Program-made: the position numbers and the translations under genes
From: Scatosoma sp045127595
GTDB taxonomy: Bacteria > Bacillota > Clostridia > Christensenellales > Borkfalkiaceae
NCBI GenBank assembly: GCA_045127595.1
Contig: JBGVQS010000001.1
Span: 1-64,000, forward strand
DNA: 64,000 nt
Reading direction: 5' to 3'
Shown here: positions 57,540 to 64,000 of the stretch, piece by piece
Position numbering within the stretch: position 1 is the stretch's first letter
Layout of the letters: each line of letters starts with the position of its first letter
The notes under the pieces: generated by a model
Database searches by the model: none
What the model was told of the DNA's origin: nothing
The model's input: the letters and a program-made list of their open reading frames with translations, nothing else

Positions 57540-58919
57540 TTATTTGGTTGCAGGCAAGGACGCCGCGGCAATACTCTGCCCAACGCGTCTGCTATTTTCA
57601 TCAGGCAAACCGATGTCAAGCGTTGCAAATTCGGGGTATTCTTCCGCCAAAACGCTCTTACAGGTAGCCAAAATCATATCGCCGCCTTTGCCGCCCATAA
57701 CTCTGCCGAGAAGCAACATGTGCTTGATGTCGTAGAATTTTGCATAGAACGGAATGGTATGCGCAAGATATACGCCGATATCTTCGTAAATTTGACGAGC
57801 AAGCGGATCGTCCTTTTCCATCATAGCTTGTACAACCTTCAATTTTTGCGCAGGCGTAAGCCCCGCTTCAAATACGTAGCCGCCAGCTTCCGCAAGCTTG
57901 ATAACCGCATCCTGCGAGAAATACTTACAGCCAACGCCGAAATCTCCGCTCCATTCGTCCTGCATAGCGCCTTCGTTGAAATCTACGGGCGCAAACGCGA
58001 GTTCGGACAACCAACCGTTGATACCGCCCTGCGTATTGATATAGCCGACTGCTTCGCTCGTACCCATAGCGATACCGAGCACGCCGTTATCTTCCAAATC
58101 AATCGCCCCTGCAAGCGCGGTTACGTCGCCGTCGTTGGCTACTTCCAAAGGAATTTCTTTGCCGTATGCCTTGCTCATTTCTTGGGCTACGTTGATATAC
58201 ATATTTTTTACGTAATCGCCGTACTGCTTTTTGTCTACCTTAATAAAGAGGGAAGCTACCATAATTTTATTGTCTACGTAAACGCCTGCGGAAGAAACGC
58301 CGATTGCGTCTACCGTGGGCATTTTGGAAGCCGCCGTCTTCATTGCCGTCAAAATTTCATTGTAGTGATAGGTGGGATCTTCCGTAACTTTCGGATTCCA
58401 AACCACTTCTTCACTGTAAACGACTTCGCCGTCGATTACCGCGCTGACCTTTCTATCCGAACCGCCTGCGTCAAAACCGATACGGCAGCCGTTCAAATAT
58501 CCACCTACGCGCATGGAAGCGTTCTTTTGCGCGGGAACTTCGTTTTCTTCCAACCAAACTACTTCAAAAGGCTTTTCGTAAACGCCGCTCATGAAATCCA
58601 CGTCGAACGCACGAAGACCTTGCAACGTATATGCTTCCTTTAAATAATTATAGATAGATTTGCTGCCTGCAACGTAAATTTTAAAGCCGCCGACTACCCA
58701 CAAAATCGTCTTTGCCATACGTTCCGCAATACGGAAATTGAGTTTATCGTTCACGCCGTCCGCAAGTGCGTCGTACGTATATACGTAATTATAACCGCCG
58801 CTTCTTTCCGCAACGAGCGTTACCTTTACGGGATTACCGCTCTTTTTTACTTCCGCGTCGAAATCGTTCAACGCTTTGATCATAGGATAAAAGTTCTTAT
58901 CCAAAACAGGCATTTTCAT
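57540..58919 (-). CDS. ROK/hexokinase-like sugar kinase with N-terminal extension
   Basis: This 459-aa ASKHA-fold protein has a phosphate-1 motif in RIGFDAGGSDRKVSAVIDG near residue 147, DAIGVSSAGVYVDNKIMVAS, EVANDGDVTALAGAIDL (phosphate-2/substrate region) and GVLGIAMGTSEAVGYI. The first 140 residues form an extra domain not found in ordinary ROK kinases. It is 33 bases upstream of nagA in the same direction, so N-acetylglucosamine or another amino sugar is a plausible substrate. ROK zinc cysteines are not evident. Confidence 0.7.
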   Translation of the reverse strand: MKMPVLDKNFYPMIKALNDFDAEVKKSGNPVKVTLVAERSGGYNYVYTYDALADGVNDKLNFRIAERMAKTILWVVGGFKIYVAGSKSIYNYLKEAYTLQGLRAFDVDFMSGVYEKPFEVVWLEENEVPAQKNASMRVGGYLNGCRIGFDAGGSDRKVSAVIDGEVVYSEEVVWNPKVTEDPTYHYNEILTAMKTAASKMPTVDAIGVSSAGVYVDNKIMVASLFIKVDKKQYGDYVKNMYINVAQEMSKAYGKEIPLEVANDGDVTALAGAIDLEDNGVLGIAMGTSEAVGYINTQGGINGWLSELAFAPVDFNEGAMQDEWSGDFGVGCKYFSQDAVIKLAEAGGYVFEAGLTPAQKLKVVQAMMEKDDPLARQIYEDIGVYLAHTIPFYAKFYDIKHMLLLGRVMGGKGGDMILATCKSVLAEEYPEFATLDIGLPDENSRRVGQSIAAASLPATK

Positions 58920-58954
58920 AATCGTTTTCTCCTGACAAAATATTCTTTGGGTTT

Positions 58955-58982
58955 ATTATATAATAAAATTTTTATTTTGCAA
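58955..58982 (-). promoter_or_regulatory. Promoter of the kinase-nagA unit
   Basis: On the minus strand, TTGCAA (58977-58982), a 16-base spacer and TATAAT (58955-58960), about 35 bases before the kinase start. Confidence 0.6.
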
Positions 58983-59065
58983 TAGAAAATCTTTCTTCTT
59001 TTTTTGGAATTCTTTCACTAAATTTTTCGCGGAATTTTTTGAAAGGAAGACTGTTTTTTTGTAGC

Positions 59066-59094
59066 AAAAAAGCTCCGCCGCAGCAGAGCTTTTT
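59066..59094 (-). terminator. Terminator of the phosphohexose mutase gene
   Basis: AAAAAGCTC and GAGCTTTTTT pair across a 10-base loop with extra inner pairing, followed by T's on the minus strand. Confidence 0.85.
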
Positions 59095-59102
59095 CCGTGT
59101 CG

Positions 59103-60821
59103 TTAATTTTTCGCCTTTTCAAGCAAATCGTTTACCGCGGCTTTTAACTGTACAAGCTTTTCGTTTGCCGTCTTTTCGTCCTTTGCTTTGAGTGAATAGT
59201 AAATCTTCAATTTCGGTTCGGTACCGCTCGGGCGTACGCAAATAAACGAGCCGCCGTCAAGTTCATAATACACGCAGTTGCATTTGGGAATATCCATTTG
59301 TGTAACCGTACCGTCCGCCGCCGTGCGTTTTGCCGCGCTGTAATCGCGTACCGCGTTTACTTTAATGCCCGCAAATTCTTCTACTTTCAACGTCTTTAAG
59401 CCGTTGACGACCGCGTTCATTTCTTTCATCGCGTTCAAGCCCGAATATTGCACGGATACGTTCAAATCAAGCACGTAGCCGTATTTTGCGTAAATTTCCT
59501 GCAATCTACCGTATACCGATTTCCCGATATAGGTATAATAGCAAACCATTTCCGCGCAAAGCATGGAAGCTACGACTGCGTCCTTATCCCTTGCGTGCGT
59601 ACCGCGAAGATAGCCGCACGATTCTTCAAACCCGAAAATATACGTGTGCTTGCCGTCCCGTTCCCATTGTTTGATCTTTTCGCCGATAAATTTGAACCCA
59701 ACGGGCGTTTCGTATAAAGCTACGCCGTAATCGTCGCAAAGCGCTTTCGCCATACCCGTCGTAACAAACGATTTTACAACCGCCGCATTGCTCGGCATAG
59801 CGTTATCTTCCGAAAGACGGGTTAAAATATAATCCAACAGCAAAATACCTACTTGGTTACCGGAAAGCGCTACGAATTCCCCTTGCTCGTTTTTCAAAGC
59901 CACACCGAGTCTGTCCGCGTCGGGATCCGTACCAAATACGACGTCCGCGTTAATCTCGTTCGCAAGCGCAATCCCCATGGAAAGCGTTTCTTTAAATTCG
60001 GGGTTGGGCACTTTAACCGTTGAGAATTCGGTATCTTTTACCGCTTGTTCCTTTACAACGGTAGCGTTAATACCCAGCTTTTTCAAAATTGCCGTTACGG
60101 GAACGTAACCGCTACCGTGTACGGGGGTATAAACGAGCTTCAAATCCGCGCCGCATTTTTCCACAGCTTCTTTGGAAAGAGTCAATTCCGTTAAACCGTT
60201 GATATAATCTTCGTCAAGCTGCTTGGGAACAGGCAGGATCAACGGGCTGTTTTCGTCCGCCGTTACCGACAAGTAATCCTTGATTTCTTCGATATAGGAA
60301 ACGACTTTTGCCGTATCTTCAGGGGACATTTGCGCGCCGTCTTCCCCGTATACTTTGTAACCGTTATATTCCTTGGGGTTATGGCTTGCCGTGATCATAA
60401 CGCCTGCAATCGTCTTTAAATACCGTACCGCATACGAGAGCATAGGAACGGGATGTACGTCGTCGAAAAGATATGCCTTGATACCGTTTTTCGCCAAAAC
60501 GCCCGCCGTCGCTTTTGCAAATTCTTCCGACTTTCTACGCGTATCGTAGGAAATTACAACGCCGCGCTCCATCGCCTCTTTCCCAAGTGTCTTGATCCAT
60601 TCCGCAAGACCTTGCGTAGCACGCATTACCGTGTAAATATTCATCATATTGATCCCGTAGCCGATCACGCCGCGCATACCAGCCGTACCGAATTCCATCT
60701 CGCCGCCGAAACGGTATTCTAAATCCTTTGCATTGTCGGCAACGCTTAAAAGCTCAGCTTTTCCTTCTTCGCAAAGCGCAGGATTGTTGATCCATTCTTG
60801 GTAATTTTTTTTGTAGTCCAT
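59103..60821 (-). CDS. Phospho-sugar mutase (phosphoglucomutase/phosphomannomutase)
   Basis: This 572-aa alpha-D-phosphohexomutase has the active-site serine loop VMITASHNPKEYNGYKVYG, the Mg loop VVFGTDPDADRLGVALKN, the sugar-binding FGFEESCGYL and the C-terminal phosphate loop CVRPSGTEPKLKIYYS. The N-terminus GTAGMRGVIGYGINMMN is typical. It interconverts hexose 1- and 6-phosphates. The length and GFEES loop fit the PgcA-type glucose/mannose enzymes. Confidence 0.92.
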   Translation of the reverse strand: MDYKKNYQEWINNPALCEEGKAELLSVADNAKDLEYRFGGEMEFGTAGMRGVIGYGINMMNIYTVMRATQGLAEWIKTLGKEAMERGVVISYDTRRKSEEFAKATAGVLAKNGIKAYLFDDVHPVPMLSYAVRYLKTIAGVMITASHNPKEYNGYKVYGEDGAQMSPEDTAKVVSYIEEIKDYLSVTADENSPLILPVPKQLDEDYINGLTELTLSKEAVEKCGADLKLVYTPVHGSGYVPVTAILKKLGINATVVKEQAVKDTEFSTVKVPNPEFKETLSMGIALANEINADVVFGTDPDADRLGVALKNEQGEFVALSGNQVGILLLDYILTRLSEDNAMPSNAAVVKSFVTTGMAKALCDDYGVALYETPVGFKFIGEKIKQWERDGKHTYIFGFEESCGYLRGTHARDKDAVVASMLCAEMVCYYTYIGKSVYGRLQEIYAKYGYVLDLNVSVQYSGLNAMKEMNAVVNGLKTLKVEEFAGIKVNAVRDYSAAKRTAADGTVTQMDIPKCNCVYYELDGGSFICVRPSGTEPKLKIYYSLKAKDEKTANEKLVQLKAAVNDLLEKAKN

Positions 60822-60889
60822 ATGTACCCCTCGATATTTTTACGTTATAAACAAAATATATAATACGCCTATAACTTTTCTTATTCGAT

Positions 60890-60918
60890 ATTATAACACG
60901 AAAATATTTACTTGTCAA
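60890..60918 (-). promoter_or_regulatory. Promoter of the phosphohexose mutase gene
   Basis: On the minus strand, TTGACA (60913-60918), a 17-base spacer and TATAAT (60890-60895). Confidence 0.85.
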
Positions 60919-60928
60919 TTCCCAAACG

Positions 60929-60960
60929 AAAAAATCTCCCACCTATTTGCGAGAGATTTT
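60929..60960 (-). terminator. Terminator of the yggS-SDR unit
   Basis: AAAATCTC and GAGATTTT pair across a loop of about 14 bases, with T's following on the minus strand, about 40 bases after the SDR stop. Confidence 0.65.
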
Positions 60961-61002
60961 CGAGTGATTTCGTCATTTTTATTTAAAAGAGTTTAAAAGG
61001 AT

Positions 61003-61806
61003 TTAAAAGGCGTCTTTTTCTATTTTGCTCCAACGCCTAGCGATAAATTTTAACCGCCAACTGGTAGGCAGCCAACAGGTAGAAACACGCATAACCTTAT
61101 TCCAAAAGCCGACGATGACCTTGCGTTTGTTTTTGCGAACGGCTTTTAAGGAAATACGCGCAACCGCTTCGGGGGATTTCGCCGCAAGCTTCCCCCATGC
61201 GCCCTGCCCTTTTATTTGCTCTTTAATATCGTCGCGCGTGGGCATTGCCCCAGGCAAAATTGCCGTTACTGCCACGTTTTGCTTTTTCACTTCTTCACGC
61301 AACGCCGCCGAAAAGGAAGTCAACGCCCCCTTGGTTGCACTGTATATCGCAAAATACGGCATGGGGTATATCCCTGAAACGGAAGAAACGTTGATGATTT
61401 CCAGCCGCTCCGATTTATGCTCTATCGCAAATTTGCAAAGGGATACCGCCGCTTCAAAATTGACGCGGCATTGAAAAGAAATTTTTTCCTGCGTATATGC
61501 CGAAAGCGCCTTTTGCACGTCCGCGCCCGCTACGTTTACAAGCAAAGAAAGCGCCAAGCCTTCCGCCGCAATTTTCCCCGTCAACGCAACCCTGCTACCC
61601 TCGTTTGATAAATCCGCCGCATAAATCCGCGTTTCCGTTTGCGGATATTTTTGGGCAAGCTCTACCTGTAACGCACGCAGCTTTTCTTCGCTCCTGCCTG
61701 TGAGCAAAAGCGCGTATCCTTCCTTGGCAAGCTCCTGCACGAACGCTTTTCCTAATCCCCCCGTCGCGCCCGTAATTAAAGCGTATTTTTTTACTGCTTC
61801 CGTCAT
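61003..61806 (-). CDS. Short-chain dehydrogenase/reductase (SDR)
   Basis: This 267-aa SDR starts at MTEAVKKYALITGATGG (GGGGAG upstream; the frame opens far upstream inside yggS). Motifs: NAD(P) loop ITGATGGLGKAFVQEL, LVNVAGADVQ (NNAG-like), ISVSS-like INVSSVSGIYPMPYF and the catalytic YSATKGALTSF. The C-terminal tail is basic with a hydrophobic patch. It resembles DltE/YqjQ-type reductases of unknown substrate. It is translationally coupled to yggS. Confidence 0.85.
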   Translation of the reverse strand: MTEAVKKYALITGATGGLGKAFVQELAKEGYALLLTGRSEEKLRALQVELAQKYPQTETRIYAADLSNEGSRVALTGKIAAEGLALSLLVNVAGADVQKALSAYTQEKISFQCRVNFEAAVSLCKFAIEHKSERLEIINVSSVSGIYPMPYFAIYSATKGALTSFSAALREEVKKQNVAVTAILPGAMPTRDDIKEQIKGQGAWGKLAAKSPEAVARISLKAVRKNKRKVIVGFWNKVMRVSTCWLPTSWRLKFIARRWSKIEKDAF

Positions 61807-61817
61807 ATTTCTCCCCA

Positions 61818-62501
61818 TTAGTGATATTCTCTCGCGCCGAAGATTGTCGAGCCGACGCGTATTACGTTGCTGCCTTCTTCTATGCAAAGCGGATAATCTC
61901 CGCTCATCCCCATGGAAAGATAGGCTATATCCGTCGATTGTTCCTTTGCCCAATCGTACAAACAACGCATTTTTTTCGCGAGCGTTCGCAAAAGCGTTTC
62001 GTCGTCGGAATCGGGCAGCATTGCCATAAAACCGCGAACGCGCACACCGTCTACCGCCGACAGCTTCGCAAACGTTTCCTTAGCACTCTCGTATGCATAG
62101 CCCCCTTTGGTAAATTCTGCTCCGATATTGATTTGTATTAAAATATCCGAAACAGTCCCTAATTTTTTCGATTGCTTTGCTATCTCCGTAACAACTTCAT
62201 CACGGTCGCAGGAATGGTATAAATCTATTTTTCCGATCAAATATTTTACTTTATTCGTTTGCAAATGCCCGATAAAATGCCTAGGACACGGCATTACGTT
62301 TTCGTATTTATCGCGAAATTCCTGCGGTTTGTTTTCCGCAACCGCGTCTACGCCTGCACAAATCGCCGCGTTGATTTCTTCCGCCGTGCGCGTTTTCGTC
62401 GCCGCCACCAACAACACCCGCTCGCCAAAGCAGTTGCCTTGCGCTATCGAGGCTTTTATCTTTGCAACCCTTGCGGAAATCTCTTTTGCATAGCTGTCCA
62501 T
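61818..62501 (-). CDS. YggS/YlmE-family PLP homeostasis protein
   Basis: This 227-aa protein starts at MDSYAKEISARVAKIK (GGAG upstream). It has VLLVAATKTRTAEEINAAI with the PLP lysine, GENKPQE-like AVAENKPQEFRDKYENV, HFIGHLQTNKVKYLIGKID and LSMGMSGDYPLCIEEGSNVI. The family buffers pyridoxal phosphate and has no known catalytic reaction. A strong promoter precedes it. Confidence 0.93.
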   Translation of the reverse strand: MDSYAKEISARVAKIKASIAQGNCFGERVLLVAATKTRTAEEINAAICAGVDAVAENKPQEFRDKYENVMPCPRHFIGHLQTNKVKYLIGKIDLYHSCDRDEVVTEIAKQSKKLGTVSDILIQINIGAEFTKGGYAYESAKETFAKLSAVDGVRVRGFMAMLPDSDDETLLRTLAKKMRCLYDWAKEQSTDIAYLSMGMSGDYPLCIEEGSNVIRVGSTIFGAREYH

Positions 62502-62532
62502 CTTTTCATGCTCCACTATATTTCTCCCGTTT

Positions 62533-62561
62533 ATTATACCCGTTTTTCCTGTATTTGTCAA
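62533..62561 (-). promoter_or_regulatory. Promoter of the yggS-SDR unit
   Basis: On the minus strand, TTGACA (62556-62561), a 17-base spacer and TATAAT (62533-62538). It is divergent from the LysR promoter. Confidence 0.85.
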
Positions 62562-62632
62562 TCGCGAAAAGCTATCCTTTTTTATTGCAAAAAAAAATTT
62601 ATGAAACTTTGTCTTTTTTTGCTGAAATTTAC

Positions 62633-62661
62633 TTGCTTTTTTTGAAAAGACACATTATAAT
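62633..62661 (+). promoter_or_regulatory. Promoter of the LysR-type gene
   Basis: TTGCTT (62633-62638), a 17-base spacer and TATAAT (62656-62661), about 40 bases before the LysR start. Confidence 0.7.
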
Positions 62662-62700
62662 TAAAATAGATAAAATCGATAGGAGTTATCAATTTTTTTA

Positions 62701-63567
62701 ATGAATACCGAAGAACTCAAAACATTTATATTCTTGTCCAAGGTAAAAAATTTTACCCTTGCGGCAGAACAGCTTTTTATTGCACAATCAACCGTAACCA
62801 ACCGTATTAACGAGCTTGAAAAGGAAGTCGGGAAACGGCTCTTTTCCCGTTGCTCGAAAACGGTAAAATTGACGGAAGCAGGCGAAATATTCTTGCGTTA
62901 TGCGGAACGTATTATTGAATTACAGGAAACGTCCGTAGAAGAAATGAACGCACTTTCCAGCCATAGCAGAAAATTCTCAATCGGGGCAATCAACGCTACG
63001 TATGAAACCTACGTTAAACCGCTCGTAGATAAATGCTTGCAAAATAATAGAATCACTTCCATTAAGGTAATGTTGGGACATTCGCTTGATTTGATTCAGC
63101 AGTTACAGGATAATATGCTCGATATCGTGTTCTCCGCTATTCCGTTAAGACGTACGGGATTTTCTTGCGACGTGTACGACGTGGACCGCGTTGCGCTCGT
63201 TTGTAAAAAAGATATGAACGAATACCCCAACGGAATCACGAAAACGCAACTGTCGAAAATTCCCTATCTTATGTGCGATTTCACGTTGAGCGAAACGGGC
63301 GCATTTATTCGTTCACTTTTCCCTAAGAATCATATCTTCCGTTTGGACGTGGATAATTCTTCCAAGCTTCTCTATTATTTAAAAAATGGGCTTGGGTATT
63401 CTTTCCTGCCCTACAAGCTCGTGGAAAAGGAATTGAACGAAGGGCTCTTGGAAGAAGTGAAGTTAAACGATTTCACCGCTCCAAAGGTTACTACGTATTT
63501 AATTTATAGACAGAACTACGACGTCAAGCGCTTTTTGGAAAACATTTTCGACGATATTCTCGAATAA
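62701..63567 (+). CDS. LysR-family transcriptional regulator
   Basis: This 288-aa LTTR has an N-terminal winged HTH (MNTEELKTFIFLSKVKNFTL, AAEQLFIAQSTVTNRINELE, GKRLFSRCSKTVKLTEAGEI). A periplasmic-binding-like effector domain follows (FSIGAINATYETYVKPLVDK, LDIVFSAIPLRRTGF, then VDNSSKLLYYLKNGLGYSFL). The effector is unknown. The SD AGGAG is rather far from the ATG (about 15 bases). It is divergent from yggS and convergent with the FocA-like gene. Confidence 0.9.
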   Translation: MNTEELKTFIFLSKVKNFTLAAEQLFIAQSTVTNRINELEKEVGKRLFSRCSKTVKLTEAGEIFLRYAERIIELQETSVEEMNALSSHSRKFSIGAINATYETYVKPLVDKCLQNNRITSIKVMLGHSLDLIQQLQDNMLDIVFSAIPLRRTGFSCDVYDVDRVALVCKKDMNEYPNGITKTQLSKIPYLMCDFTLSETGAFIRSLFPKNHIFRLDVDNSSKLLYYLKNGLGYSFLPYKLVEKELNEGLLEEVKLNDFTAPKVTTYLIYRQNYDVKRFLENIFDDILE

Positions 63568-63583
63568 TACCTTGCGTATACAT

Positions 63584-63615
63584 AAAAAATCTCCGCGAAG
63601 AACGGAGATTTTTTT
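63584..63615. terminator. Bidirectional terminator between LysR and FocA-like genes
   Basis: AATCTCCG (63588-63595) and CGGAGATT (63603-63610) pair around a 7-base loop, with an A-run before and a T-run after, serving both convergent genes. Confidence 0.9.
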
Positions 63616-63622
63616 GCTTTAT

Positions 63623-64000
63623 TTACTGATTTTTATTATCGTTTTCCTTGATTTGCATAACAAGCGGCAATACTAAGCCGCCGATAATATTTCCAACGAT
63701 ACTAAGGAGTACGTATCCGATAACGCGCCAAGAAAATTCCTTTAAATAGAAGAAATACAGCATATTTGCAACCGAATGGTCGAACCCGCAAAAGGCGAAC
63801 ATGATAATCGGGAAGATAACCCCGACGGATGCGCTGAGCGCTTTTCTCGGCGCATGATTTGCCGACCAAACGGAAACGGTGATTAAAATTCCGCAAAGAA
63901 TAGACGAGCAAAAAGAACTGATTGCCCATTTATCCGCGCCAAGCTTGGGCGCAATCACCGCTTGGGCTTGGGGCACGACAATATCTTTCAAGTGCGTATG
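63623..64000 (-). CDS. Formate/nitrite transporter family channel, C-terminal part
   Basis: The frame is open to the right edge, so the 5' half is missing from the window. The visible 125 residues have three membrane segments and FNT family features: FCSSILCGILITVSVWSANH, APRKALSASVGVIFPIIMFA, FCGFDHSVANMLYFF with the conserved GFxHSVANM-type motif, and NIIGGLVLPLVM. FNT channels move formate, nitrite or hydrosulfide. The short tail is KENDNKNQ. Confidence 0.85.
   Translation of the reverse strand, partial: HTHLKDIVVPQAQAVIAPKLGADKWAISSFCSSILCGILITVSVWSANHAPRKALSASVGVIFPIIMFAFCGFDHSVANMLYFFYLKEFSWRVIGYVLLSIVGNIIGGLVLPLVMQIKENDNKNQ

Noticed and set aside
57123..58643. Plus-strand frame of 506 codons
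   Set aside because: It is antisense to nagA and the ROK-like kinase, both with clear motifs; composition is typical of an antisense shadow.
1..64000. CRISPR arrays, rRNA genes, transposase insertion sequences
   Set aside because: No regularly spaced repeats, no rRNA sequence and no DDE transposase frame were seen.

Overview
The window looks like the chromosome of an anaerobic, low-to-mid GC Gram-positive bacterium of the Clostridia type (Bacillota). The evidence is gene content: WhiA in a murB-PHP-whiA-dnaE-pfkA block, Shine-Dalgarno (SD) sites of the AGGAGG type, sigma-A promoters, a HisG-short/HisZ pair, and a Flx-Hdr type soluble redox cluster. A Christensenellales-like uncultured lineage would fit, but that placement is inference.

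Positions 1 to about 12,750 are the integrase-proximal arm of an integrated mobile element (prophage-like or an integrative element) inserted at the 3' end of a tRNA-Ser(CGA) gene at 12752-12841. From right to left it holds a tyrosine integrase, a repressor, a compact divergent switch region with repeated operators, a Cro-like regulator, a tiny isolated plus-strand gene, two more small HTH regulators, a structured tRNA-like leader RNA, and a long minus-strand early operon. That operon encodes an AAA ATPase, a Cas4/RecB-like nuclease, a DUF6291-type protein, a DnaC-like loader, a coiled-coil protein, PcfK (the family containing the anti-Cas9 protein AcrIIA9), PcfJ, a VRR-NUC nuclease and a PemK/MazF-like protein. 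The last is interrupted by an 11-base homopolymer. A 16-bp dyad close to TTGCAGTTAACTGCAA recurs four times in gaps between element genes. The far end of the element is outside the window.

Positions 12,951-25,731 carry an AspT-like exchanger followed by one long operon. It runs from one promoter (25703-25731) to one terminator (14399-14419): lactate/malate dehydrogenase, fumarase, HdrB, HdrC, HdrA, FlxD, FlxC, FlxB, FlxA, an iron-sulfur subunit and a soluble fumarate-reductase flavoprotein. This looks like a complete malate-fumarate-succinate branch. Its last step appears wired to a flavin-based electron-bifurcating Flx/Hdr complex instead of a membrane quinol. It is the most interesting system in the window.

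Positions 25,811-29,191 hold the remains of an oligopeptide ABC transporter operon: oppF with an unusual zinc-ribbon extension, oppD, and only the C-terminal third of oppC. Positions 29,260-40,427 hold histidine synthesis (hisIE, F, A, H, B, C, D, G, Z) co-directional with serA, serC and a cysteine desulfidase-like enzyme. Then come a CapD-type sugar dehydratase, a GMP synthase lacking its amidotransferase half, IMP dehydrogenase, two small envelope proteins, a DUF308-like membrane protein, a PfkB sugar kinase, pfkA, dnaE, whiA, a PHP phosphoesterase, murB, nagA with a ROK-like kinase, a phosphohexose mutase, an SDR, YggS, a LysR regulator and the end of a formate/nitrite-type channel. Most genes are on the minus strand. 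The plus-strand genes are the element's 41-aa gene, repressor and integrase, a lipoprotein and the LysR gene.
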